From: Promethearchaeota archaeon
GTDB taxonomy: Archaea; Asgardarchaeota; Lokiarchaeia; Sigynarchaeales; SOKP01
DNA: 29,912 nt
Direction: 5' to 3'
Assembly (NCBI GenBank): GCA_030668025.1
Contig: DAOUUT010000007.1
Coordinates: 1 to 29,912, forward strand
Shown here: positions 1 to 6,486 of the stretch, in pieces
How the letters are laid out: every line of letters begins with the position of its first letter
How positions within the stretch are numbered: position 1 is the first letter of the stretch
Program-made: the position numbers and the translations under genes
The notes under the pieces: generated by a model
Seen by the model: the letters and a program-made list of their open reading frames with translations, nothing else
What the model was told of the DNA's origin: nothing
Databases searched by the model: none

Positions 1-290
1 ATGCTGTCAGGAAATTTGAATGAATCTTTTTTGATTAAGAAATCGTCTCTCGATGTGTTTAACGCAGTTGGAATAGTATAGAGCCAATCTTTATTGCTTT
101 CTAAAGGTTTTAACCGGTTTTTAGATCTTTTTACTAACAATCGTTCTTTCTGGTTTTGTACTATAGCTTTTTTATAATAATAATTATTCAGAACTCTAAG
201 AAGTGAAGTAATTTCTAGTATTTGTCTTTGAAGATCATGAGCTACTTTTACTCTAATAATTCCAGAATTCTTATTTGAGGAGTGTTGCAC
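1..290 (-). CDS. Partial unknown protein running off the left edge
   Basis: A minus-strand frame stays open from about base 373 to the window edge, some 124 codons, which is long for DNA this AT-rich. The translation looks like real protein, with a charged helical stretch rich in Lys, Arg and Gln followed by a mixed segment containing DWLYTIPTALN. No ATG lies in the open part. The GTG at 288-290 is the only ordinary start I see, and it has no clear Shine-Dalgarno sequence, so the true start is uncertain. The C-terminus lies outside the window. I do not recognise a family. Confidence 0.4.
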   Translation of the reverse strand, partial: MQHSSNKNSGIIRVKVAHDLQRQILEITSLLRVLNNYYYKKAIVQNQKERLLVKRSKNRLKPLESNKDWLYTIPTALNTSRDDFLIKKDSFKFPDS

Positions 291-467
291 TGAATTAACC
301 GAATTAAAAACAATTAATTTCTTACTATGATATATTTGTTTATCAATTTTAATTTTAATTGATTTTAACTATTCTTATATTATATTATTAAAAAATGAAA
401 GTGAGATGTTTTTTTAATCCCCATTTCCAAGTAAAAATCAAATAAGATTTAAAGTTTAAAATGATTT

Positions 468-959
468 TCATTGGGGCTTTCTTTTAGCGAACAATGTTTT
501 TAACTCACCCATAATAGCCCCTCTTAAACTTACAGGGCTGGCGGGACGTGATCCTCCAGGTGGTGGTCGTCCTCCAGGTGGTCCCCCCGGTGGTGGTGGT
601 GGTCGTCCTCCAGGTGGTCCCCCCGGTGGTGGGGGTTGTCCTCCAGGTGGTCCCCCCGGTGGTGGTGGTGCACTACTTGGAGCTGAAGGGGCTGCAATGG
701 CAGGAGCGGCACTAACTCCTCTCGTTTTAAGTGCTGAGATATCATTATTTATAGAATTGATTCGCGATTCTAATGTTGACATTCTTTGATCGACATTATC
801 TAAAGATTGACCGACATTTTCTAAAGATTGATCTACTAAATCTGGTATCCTTAGAATCATTGACATCATTCTTTCAACAATATCACCAAATGTATTTAAC
901 TTTTCTTCAAGAGGGGCTTTTTTTGTTTCTTGCATGAAATTTGCGAAATCTTCGGCCAT
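468..959 (-). CDS. Coiled-coil protein with polyproline-glycine repeat; possible actin-regulator-like protein
   Basis: This 163-residue protein has three parts. Residues 1-80 are helical and probably coiled coil, with repeated hydrophobic spacing and Asn/Asp/Gln-rich turns (VDQSLENVGQSLDNVDQRM). Residues 82-140 are low complexity: an Ala/Pro/Ser stretch and then PPPPGGPPGG-type repeats. The last 20 residues form a basic amphipathic helix (RGAIMGELKTLFAKRK). Coiled coil, polyproline and a short basic helix is also the general plan of eukaryotic WASP/WASH-subunit and Ena/VASP-type actin regulators, and polyproline is the classic profilin ligand; Asgard archaea encode profilins and actins. The terminal helix partly resembles a WH2 helix but lacks a clear LKKV tail. 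Upstream of the ATG only a weak AGAGAG is seen. The function is an inference; the protein could equally be a scaffold or surface-linked protein. Confidence 0.85.
   Translation of the reverse strand: MAEDFANFMQETKKAPLEEKLNTFGDIVERMMSMILRIPDLVDQSLENVGQSLDNVDQRMSTLESRINSINNDISALKTRGVSAAPAIAAPSAPSSAPPPPGGPPGGQPPPPGGPPGGRPPPPPGGPPGGRPPPGGSRPASPVSLRGAIMGELKTLFAKRKPQ
553..672. repeat. Tandem 33-36 bp GC-rich repeat encoding the Pro-Gly repeats
   Basis: Each unit starts with CCTCCAGGTGGT on the plus strand: 553-570 (short copy), 571-606, 607-639 and 640-672. All lie inside the gene at 468-959, where the minus strand reads Pro-Pro-Gly-Gly blocks. The units are almost identical at the nucleotide level and very GC-rich compared with their surroundings, which suggests recent expansion and likely length variation between strains. 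Confidence 0.85.
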
Positions 960-1100
960 TTTATTCTCTCTAATTTTATTAATAAGGAATTTTCATGTTA
1001 ATTTTCTATTAATAATATATTTGAACTATATTATAAATTTAAGTTCATACAAATTACAACTTAATTTTAAAAAAATTATAAAAAAATATGGTAATTTTTT

Positions 1101-1724
1101 TTAACTAGCCTTGTTGACGGAATTTTTTAATTTAACCCAGAGATCATCCACTTCATCCCTAACTTGTAAAAATTGATTGATTTTTTTTAATAGGACATCT
1201 CTAGCACGATCAAATTCTCTTTGAGAGTCATTCAATTCAGATTCCAGTATTTTTATCTTTTCTCCTTCGATCAAATCGTTTTTCTTTTTTTCGACAGATA
1301 ACGCTTTTTTAATAACAACGCTTCTTCTACTGGCTACTTCGGCCAATGCTGTAGCAAATTCATATTTTTTTTCTACTAAATAATCTTTTTTTACTGCGAG
1401 GTCTTTAATCGAATCTATGTACTTGTTATTTGTGTCGATGTATTCATCGTTTTTATGTATGATTTCCTGAAAAAATTTTACCTCCTCGTCTTTGATATTT
1501 GATCTTCTCTCTCTTACTAGAGTTTGCATTTGCTTTAATACATCTCTAAATGTCCTATTAACCATATCTCGTGTAAGATTTACTTTTCTCAAGTTATTAA
1601 CGTATTTTTTTTGAGAATCGATTAATGTAGTCTGATTTTTCGCTAATTTTTTTATTTGGCTTACTAATTCTTTTTCCATGCTTGCTAATTCAAGCTCATC
1701 TTCTGACGTAATTATAGGGCTCAT
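1101..1724 (-). CDS. All-alpha coiled-coil protein, possibly BAR-like
   Basis: The 207 residues are almost entirely predicted long helices: rich in Lys, Glu, Asp and Asn, nearly free of Gly and Pro, with heptad-like hydrophobic spacing. I see three helical blocks of roughly 45, 55 and 75 residues. There is no signal peptide or membrane segment. A three-helix antiparallel coiled coil of this length is the plan of BAR-type membrane-bending domains, and the last helix (residues about 165-205, with FLQVRDEVDDLW) has the Phe/Arg pattern seen in the last BAR helix. ESCRT-III also has about this length, but the basic N-terminus and acidic C-terminus of that family are absent. The ATG is preceded by AGGAGAT at good spacing, so the start is well supported. 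The polyproline protein lies 141 bp downstream on the same strand. The function is not known. Confidence 0.85.
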   Translation of the reverse strand: MSPIITSEDELELASMEKELVSQIKKLAKNQTTLIDSQKKYVNNLRKVNLTRDMVNRTFRDVLKQMQTLVRERRSNIKDEEVKFFQEIIHKNDEYIDTNNKYIDSIKDLAVKKDYLVEKKYEFATALAEVASRRSVVIKKALSVEKKKNDLIEGEKIKILESELNDSQREFDRARDVLLKKINQFLQVRDEVDDLWVKLKNSVNKAS

Positions 1725-1872
1725 AATTAATAAATCTCCTATGTGTATTGAAAAATATTTTTTAATTATCTGTAATTTAATATAAATTCTTTAGATAAAT
1801 ATCTTTTTTATATATTTTTGCAGAGTTTTCAAATCTTTTTCTTCATCATTTAATCTACGTTATCATATTCTT

Positions 1873-2001
1873 TCAATTGCTAAGATCATTAGGAGAACTT
1901 AAATCTCCTCCACAAATAGGACAAAGAATACAATTTTTACCCATATCTACGCAAAATCTGCAATACGGGCATTTAGTATAAACTATATTATGAAAAAACA
2001 T
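1873..2001 (-). CDS. Small zinc-ribbon protein (42 aa)
   Basis: This short reading frame encodes MFFHNIVYT followed by CPYCRFC, a nine-residue loop region, CILCPIC and a polar tail ending SPNDLSN. Cysteines 11, 14, 17, 24, 27 and 30 form CxxC pairs that could bind zinc as in small archaeal zinc ribbons. Random intergenic sequence would rarely give six evenly placed cysteines with CPxC knuckles, which is the main argument that it is real. No Shine-Dalgarno sequence is visible before the ATG, so the transcript could be leaderless. Partner and role are unknown. It may be the surviving C-terminal zinc knuckle of a decayed larger gene, but no coding continuation is seen upstream. Confidence 0.6.
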   Translation of the reverse strand: MFFHNIVYTKCPYCRFCVDMGKNCILCPICGGDLSSPNDLSN

Positions 2002-2319
2002 AAGAATTTATCTATACTACTGTATTTAAATTGCAATAAAAAATAAATTTGGTGCCTTTATTCATTTAAAAATACATTATTTTTGATCTTCTTTTATTAT
2101 CATGTAAAGCAATAGAAGACTATAATTACTGTCAGGATAACTTCCATAATAAAAAGTTGAGGATCGTGAAAAATTCTGAACATAATAGGATGTGTGAAGT
2201 AAAGCTCTAACTGAATTAATTGGACTCATTTCAATCAAACCATAATAGTATTGATTTATACGATATAATTCTTATGTAAATTCATTATTTTAATTTTTAG
2301 TCTTTTTATATACTTACTA
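2002..2319. other. Intergenic stretch with one weak small ORF
   Basis: This 318 bp spacer lies between the zinc-ribbon gene and the end of the radical SAM gene. A minus-strand ATG frame at 2077-2229 encodes 50 residues (beginning MSPINSVRALLHTSYYV), and its frame is open for a further 14 codons upstream. It is rich in Tyr, Ser and Leu and has no ribosome-binding site. I do not recognise it; it could be a small gene, a remnant of a larger one, or chance. Nothing else is evident. Confidence 0.3.
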
Positions 2320-3372
2320 TCAATAAGGAAAATAAGCAGTAATAATATTATCTTTATAACTTGCGTTTATAACTTTAGCCTCAATATATTTTCCTATCAT
2401 TACTTCGGAGAAAACGAGTGGTTTTTTCAATAATAATTTAATTCCGAGAGAATCGTTGATTTTCCCTATACACTCGTTTTTCCATCTTCCCCCAGAAACG
2501 ATTTTTAATTTAATAAGATCATCCTTCTTAAATTCTGACATGGAGGATTTCTTTCTTTTATGAATACCAAAGTCTCTAGGTCCAAGTTTTAGTTTTATAC
2601 CGTACTTTTTTTCTAATTTGGATAATTGTAAATAAAAATAACCCCAAGATTTCGGTCGAATTTTTTTTAATTTTCTACCTGTTTTGTAAATTAAATATTT
2701 TTGGATACCGATTTGAATTTGTTTCTTAGAATAACCTTCGCTTCTTAAATTAATGATTAACTTAATAATATCTTCTATATCCTTGTCATTCTCCCCTGGA
2801 AACCAAACTGGTGCAATTAAAACATTAATTTTAGAATCCAAGAGGGAATAAATATTATTTAAAAGGCTACCAACATCGTATTTAGCACAATTGCATAAAT
2901 AACAAACGGTTTCCTCCTTTAGACTATTTAAGCTTATGTTAATTCGGGTCAAGTTGCTTTTTTTCAATTTATTAATAATATTTTTAGAGAGTAATACTCC
3001 ATTGCTTTGCATTGAGATAGTTGTTACTCCTTCTATATTTGAGAGATTATTTATCAAATTAAACAGTTCTCCGTATAACAGCATTTCACCGTAGGGCGCC
3101 AAATGAATCTCGATGTCATAATTTCCTTTTATCGCTATAGCTTCTTTAACTTTATCTATCAAATAATTTGAATCTATCACGAAATTAGTGTCGTAATCGC
3201 CAGAACTGACGAAACAGTACCTACATCTTAAATTACACTGTGTTAAGGGTTTAAGTTCAAGAATATTGGTTCCTCTGTCAATTATCCCTAGAAAATCAAC
3301 GCCTGCTAGTGGAATATCCGAAGTACTATCGATATATTTTATGGTTTCATTCATTGTCGAAATTTTTCTCAT
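2320..3372 (-). CDS. Radical SAM protein with C-terminal TRAM-like domain
   Basis: The 350-residue protein has the radical SAM cluster motif CNLRCRYC (CX3CX2C) near residue 47, within the typical LELKPLTQCNLRCRYCF context, followed by a TIM-barrel-like region with INISLNSL. This resembles the archaeal Fe-S oxidoreductase family COG2100, whose substrate I do not know to be established. The last 60 residues (IGKYIEAKVINASYKDNIITAYFP) look like a TRAM/OB-type beta barrel, a fold often used to hold RNA, so an RNA or ribosome-related modification is plausible but inferred. The start codon directly follows the Pelota stop (TAAATG), so the two are almost certainly co-transcribed and translationally coupled. 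A possible alternative start is Met 7. Confidence 0.85.
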   Translation of the reverse strand: MRKISTMNETIKYIDSTSDIPLAGVDFLGIIDRGTNILELKPLTQCNLRCRYCFVSSGDYDTNFVIDSNYLIDKVKEAIAIKGNYDIEIHLAPYGEMLLYGELFNLINNLSNIEGVTTISMQSNGVLLSKNIINKLKKSNLTRINISLNSLKEETVCYLCNCAKYDVGSLLNNIYSLLDSKINVLIAPVWFPGENDKDIEDIIKLIINLRSEGYSKKQIQIGIQKYLIYKTGRKLKKIRPKSWGYFYLQLSKLEKKYGIKLKLGPRDFGIHKRKKSSMSEFKKDDLIKLKIVSGGRWKNECIGKINDSLGIKLLLKKPLVFSEVMIGKYIEAKVINASYKDNIITAYFPY

Positions 3373-4446
3373 TTACATTTTATATCTTAAAATAGCAATC
3401 AGAGAGCCTAAATCAATAATCTGTTGTCCTGTCGGGTGTTTACTACTTAAAATATGAACCTTACCACCAATTTTTTCAACGCCATTAATAATACTTTCGA
3501 TTTTTAATTTTTGCTTTTTTGATGCACCTCTAATCAAAATATCAGCACAAAATAATTCCTTTACAGCACCTTTTTCTGTAGCATTAGAAATCTCGTCAAA
3601 ACCAATGGCAATAAAATCTGAGTTTGTACTAAACAAATTTAATATTTCTTCTATTTTTTCGGTTTCTTGTAATATTTTTACATTTTTTTTTATAATTTTT
3701 AATTCTTTTGATTTTAAAGTCTCTAATATGGCACTTTCAGTTCCGGAGCTGGCTTGTATGCTATATATTTTTGGTAAATATGTAGATTGTGTTTTTTCTT
3801 TAAGAAATTGATTGAAACGATCCTTTGTACTTCCAGGACCACATATAACAATTGTATTTATTTTTGTATTCTTTATATTTTCGTCGATAAGTTTAAGAAT
3901 TTCACTATAAAATTCTTCGTAAGCTTTATTTCTATGAGATTGTTCGTATCTTTTACCAGGAATATTTTTTTTTATAGTAGCTAATCTATTATGACTGAAA
4001 TTTGTTATTAGAGCTATAGTAGCTAGCCCTGTCTCAATTGCAATTATTAACATTATGAAATCAGTTTCGAATTTTGACGATTCTTTAAGGCGTTTTATTT
4101 CGCTCTTTAACCATTTTTCTTTATTTATCGTCAGTTTTTGGTTAGGTTCAATATTAAAAGTGTGATATTTTCCATAAGCGACAAAATCCTCCGGACCCTC
4201 TAAGATAGTACCTTTTACTCTTAATCTATTTGAAAATTCATGAAAAGCGATAGATTCAACTTTTAATTTCAAGTACATTGGTTTTCTTTCTCCTTTAGAA
4301 CCTTCCTTTAGAACAATTTTTCTATGGGTTCGTGCTGAAATTTTATCATTTTTAGCTATTATGTTATAGAGAGTCCATAGATCGTTTAAGTTCTCTGTTT
4401 TAACTGTAATTACTTCTTCCTTTTTATCTATTTCAAGAATTTTCAA
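3373..4446 (-). CDS. pelA: Pelota (Dom34 homologue), ribosome rescue factor
   Basis: Pelota enters the A site of stalled ribosomes and, with aEF1A and ABCE1, splits them for no-go and non-stop mRNA surveillance. The protein shows the three family domains: an N-terminal Sm-like domain (DLWTLYNIIAKND), a central eRF1 domain 2-like part with the basic PGKR segment, and a C-terminal eRF1 domain 3-like part ending in GSLIAILRY. It lacks the GGQ motif of true release factors, as expected. The longest frame starts at a TTG at 4458, but a GGAG lies only 1 nt before it. Family N-termini begin MKILE, which matches the TTG at 4444-4446 (MKILEIDKKEEV), so I prefer that start, giving 357 residues. It is coupled to the downstream radical SAM gene. 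Confidence 0.95.
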   Translation of the reverse strand: MKILEIDKKEEVITVKTENLNDLWTLYNIIAKNDKISARTHRKIVLKEGSKGERKPMYLKLKVESIAFHEFSNRLRVKGTILEGPEDFVAYGKYHTFNIEPNQKLTINKEKWLKSEIKRLKESSKFETDFIMLIIAIETGLATIALITNFSHNRLATIKKNIPGKRYEQSHRNKAYEEFYSEILKLIDENIKNTKINTIVICGPGSTKDRFNQFLKEKTQSTYLPKIYSIQASSGTESAILETLKSKELKIIKKNVKILQETEKIEEILNLFSTNSDFIAIGFDEISNATEKGAVKELFCADILIRGASKKQKLKIESIINGVEKIGGKVHILSSKHPTGQQIIDLGSLIAILRYKM

Positions 4447-4482
4447 ATAGATTATCAAACTCCAAATTTTAAATTTGCATAA

Positions 4483-4497
4483 TTAATATATAAATAA
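4483..4497 (-). promoter_or_regulatory. Possible TATA-box region of pelA
   Basis: The minus strand here reads an unbroken A/T run containing TTATTTATATATTAA, about 40-50 nt upstream of the preferred pelA start, a reasonable place for an archaeal TATA box. The assignment is weak because the surroundings are also AT-rich. Confidence 0.3.
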
Positions 4498-4598
4498 TTA
4501 AGTATAGTATAAGTCAAAAGACTAACTGTCTAAGGTTCTAATATTCTAGACAAAATAAAGAAAAAAAATAATAAAATACAATAATAACAAAAAATTTA

Positions 4599-4751
4599 TT
4601 ATACTGCTCCTAGGGATTCTTTGAGTTTTTCTAATTCTTCCTGTCGTTTCTTTTTCTCGTCTTCACGCTTTTTTAGATCTTCATCGTCAACTTTTTGGAG
4701 CGAAACACCTTTTTTAATTTCTTCTTTTAATTCTTTTCCTAATGGCGTCAT
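4599..4751 (-). CDS. 50-aa WH2-like (actin monomer-binding-like) protein
   Basis: This short gene encodes 50 residues. Residues 5-21 read GKELKEEIKKGVSLQKV, matching the eukaryotic WH2 pattern of an amphipathic helix, a Gly and an LKKV-type tail: hydrophobic positions L8 and I12, then G15, L18, K20 and V21 fall at the same spacing as in WASP/WAVE WH2 motifs. Residues 22-50 are a highly charged Lys/Glu helix that might extend along a filament or form a short coiled coil. In eukaryotes WH2 and beta-thymosin motifs bind actin monomers, and beta-thymosins are similarly small. The ATG has AGGTG about 10 nt upstream, and a well-formed promoter region lies before it. Asgard genomes encode actin, so a partner is expected. 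The actin role is an inference; a short charged-helix protein could match such a loose motif by chance. Confidence 0.6.
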   Translation of the reverse strand: MTPLGKELKEEIKKGVSLQKVDDEDLKKREDEKKKRQEELEKLKESLGAV

Positions 4752-4802
4752 TGTTATTCAACACCTTTTATTTTAATTCCTTTTTGGGGTACTAATCGAT
4801 AC

Positions 4803-4840
4803 TTTTTATACACAAAATATAATAGAATTTATTTATAAGT
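4803..4840 (-). promoter_or_regulatory. Promoter region of the WH2-like gene, two TATA-like boxes
   Basis: On the minus strand a TATAAAAA at 4803-4810 lies about 52 nt before the ATG at 4751. A TTATAAAT at 4831-4838 lies about 80 nt before it, and a duplicate of the latter occurs 50 bp further upstream within the direct repeat. Any of these could serve as the TATA box. Confidence 0.4.
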
Positions 4841-4900
4841 CTTGGTTTTTAGGTTTTACACACAAATTATAATAGAGTTTATTTATAAGGCTTGGTTTTT
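4811..4900. repeat. Imperfect 40-bp direct repeat with 50-bp period
   Basis: Bases 4811-4850 and 4861-4900 match at 37 of 40 positions. Each copy contains the TATA-like ATTTATAAG and the block CTTGGTTTTT. The right copy reaches into the stop codon of the GNAT gene. A duplication of this kind copies promoter-like sequence upstream of the WH2-like gene. Confidence 0.8.
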
Positions 4901-5345
4901 AAATATTCAAAATCATTAAATAAGCGCTTATCTTTTGTCGGTAATAGTTCTCTATTTTCTGTACAATTTGGAACCCAACTTTTTGATACAACCAAATGGC
5001 AACTTCATTTTTAGAGTTCACATTTAAAACTATTACTTCAATATTGTTCATTTCTTTTATTTTGTTTAAAGTATATTTTAATAGAAGTGATCCATAACCT
5101 TTATTCTGATATTGTTCACTAATAAGCAAATTAATTAAATTTACTCTATCTTCTCGATCTTGAATAACAATAATGAATCCAACAATTTCATTTGAATCAT
5201 TATTATTTATCAACTTAAAAAAGAAAGTGTTTTTTAAAATAAGATTGAGAATTAAGTTTCTAGAAAAAGCATCTTTCTTGAAAGAATTACTTTCCAATTT
5301 GAATATTTCATCTAAATCCTTTATACTTACAGTGTTAATTCTCAT
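4899..5345 (-). CDS. GNAT-family N-acetyltransferase, RimI-like
   Basis: The 148-residue protein is a single GNAT domain: an N-terminal helix pair, the beta strand IVGFIIVI, acetyl-CoA-binding motif A (QNKGYGSLLL, residues about 81-90, matching Q/RxxGxG/A), and a C-terminal VGFQ with a Tyr-Tyr pair (ENYYRQ). Size and the IWLYQKVGF segment match RimI/Ard1-type N-terminal protein acetyltransferases, but the substrate cannot be read from sequence. It overlaps the 3' end of the upstream radical SAM gene by 11 bp and is the last gene of the run that begins with cutA. Confidence 0.85.
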   Translation of the reverse strand: MRINTVSIKDLDEIFKLESNSFKKDAFSRNLILNLILKNTFFFKLINNNDSNEIVGFIIVIQDREDRVNLINLLISEQYQNKGYGSLLLKYTLNKIKEMNNIEVIVLNVNSKNEVAIWLYQKVGFQIVQKIENYYRQKISAYLMILNI

Positions 5346-6486
5346 AAAATCCCATCTCTTCTTTAAATACCTTAATAGGTGTTTTTTCCGTTATTTGTTG
5401 ATATCTTTCTTCTCGAAATGGTGTTATTTCTACGATATATCCTTTTAAATTATTTTGTGTAATTAATTTTATCAGATCTTCCTCGATCGCGAATGATAAA
5501 GGCAATTTTATATTTAGCTCATCATAAGATAGAAACCTACGAGGAACTTTTAATTGATTTAATAAAACATTCTTAAACTCTTTTATTTTTATTTTATCAC
5601 CTTCTATTTGAGCAAATATTAACAAACCATCCTTATTTATTTCTTCATAAGGTAATTTTATGGTTTTTGCTCGCCTTAAGTACCTTTCCCTCAATTGCCA
5701 ATAATCCTTGGCTATAATTGTACAAAAATGAATTTTTATCTTAACTTTGGGAGCTATTTTTTTTATTAAAGTAATAGCAGTTTTATTACTATGTTCTACA
5801 GAAGCTATTGTGCCTTCTTTCAATTTAAAACCGCGTTCTTTTAAGCTTTGGCTGTTTGGTGAACAATACTCAAATTCATTCAAATTGATAAAATCTGCAC
5901 CTATTTCATCTAAATAAAATATCAAATCTTCAAGATTTTCAACATATTCCTTTTCGGGAATTACCGGAACCTCAGCGCCTACAGACATACCCTTATCCAA
6001 TGCAAATTTTATAACATTCCAATTTTCTTTTGGTGGGTTGAATCTAATTTCGTCTAACCCTGCTCGAGCAAGGCTAATTGCTTTTGATTCGTTAAAATTA
6101 AGACTATTTGTATAAAGATGAATGTGAAATTTTTTACCTTTTTTTGCCTTGACAAATTTAATAAATTCTAAAGTTTTTTCGAAGTTAGGCTCAAATAAGG
6201 GATCTCCTCCCGTGATACTCATCCCTTTTGCTTTGATTTTGTTAAACTCGTCCAATAACAGTTCTTTAGAACTAATTTGAATTTCGTTAATATAAGTTAA
6301 TTTTTTATTTTTTCTCTTTTTAGATATTGGACAATACCACCAACAATGTTTTGGATTCTGACAGATTCCATTTAGGAATAACACGGCTTTAGCGCCATTT
6401 AAACATTGCTGACACCCTTTGGGAATTCCCCTACTTTTAATGAAAAATGTATTTGATTTAGATTCTACTATATTAAACTCGCTCAT
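5335..6486 (-). CDS. COG2108-like radical SAM protein with unusual CX5CX3C motif
   Basis: The protein resembles the archaeal family COG2108, described as related to pyruvate formate-lyase activating enzyme. It has an N-terminal CQQC pair (C25, C28), the phrase GAKAVLFLNGIC, a cluster motif, then the SITGGDPLFEP segment (the GGE-like SAM-binding motif) and further TIM-barrel strands. The cluster cysteines are C42, C48 and C52, so the spacing is CX5CX3C instead of the usual CX3CX2C. The catalytic function of the family is unknown to me. The ATG overlaps the stop of the nucleotidyltransferase gene by 4 bp (ATGA), so translation is probably coupled. That pairing suggests a joint role in RNA or nucleotide modification, which is an inference. 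Confidence 0.85.
   Translation of the reverse strand: MSEFNIVESKSNTFFIKSRGIPKGCQQCLNGAKAVLFLNGICQNPKHCWWYCPISKKRKNKKLTYINEIQISSKELLLDEFNKIKAKGMSITGGDPLFEPNFEKTLEFIKFVKAKKGKKFHIHLYTNSLNFNESKAISLARAGLDEIRFNPPKENWNVIKFALDKGMSVGAEVPVIPEKEYVENLEDLIFYLDEIGADFINLNEFEYCSPNSQSLKERGFKLKEGTIASVEHSNKTAITLIKKIAPKVKIKIHFCTIIAKDYWQLRERYLRRAKTIKLPYEEINKDGLLIFAQIEGDKIKIKEFKNVLLNQLKVPRRFLSYDELNIKLPLSFAIEEDLIKLITQNNLKGYIVEITPFREERYQQITEKTPIKVFKEEMGFYEN

Noticed and set aside
530..745. Overlapping minus-strand frame rich in His within the proline repeat
   Set aside because: It is the alternative frame of the GC-rich repeat in the 163-residue gene; its His/Asp pattern is dictated by the repeat.
1101..1724. ESCRT-III identity for the coiled-coil protein
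   Set aside because: Length fits, but the basic N-terminal and acidic C-terminal halves and the MIM-like tail are not seen.
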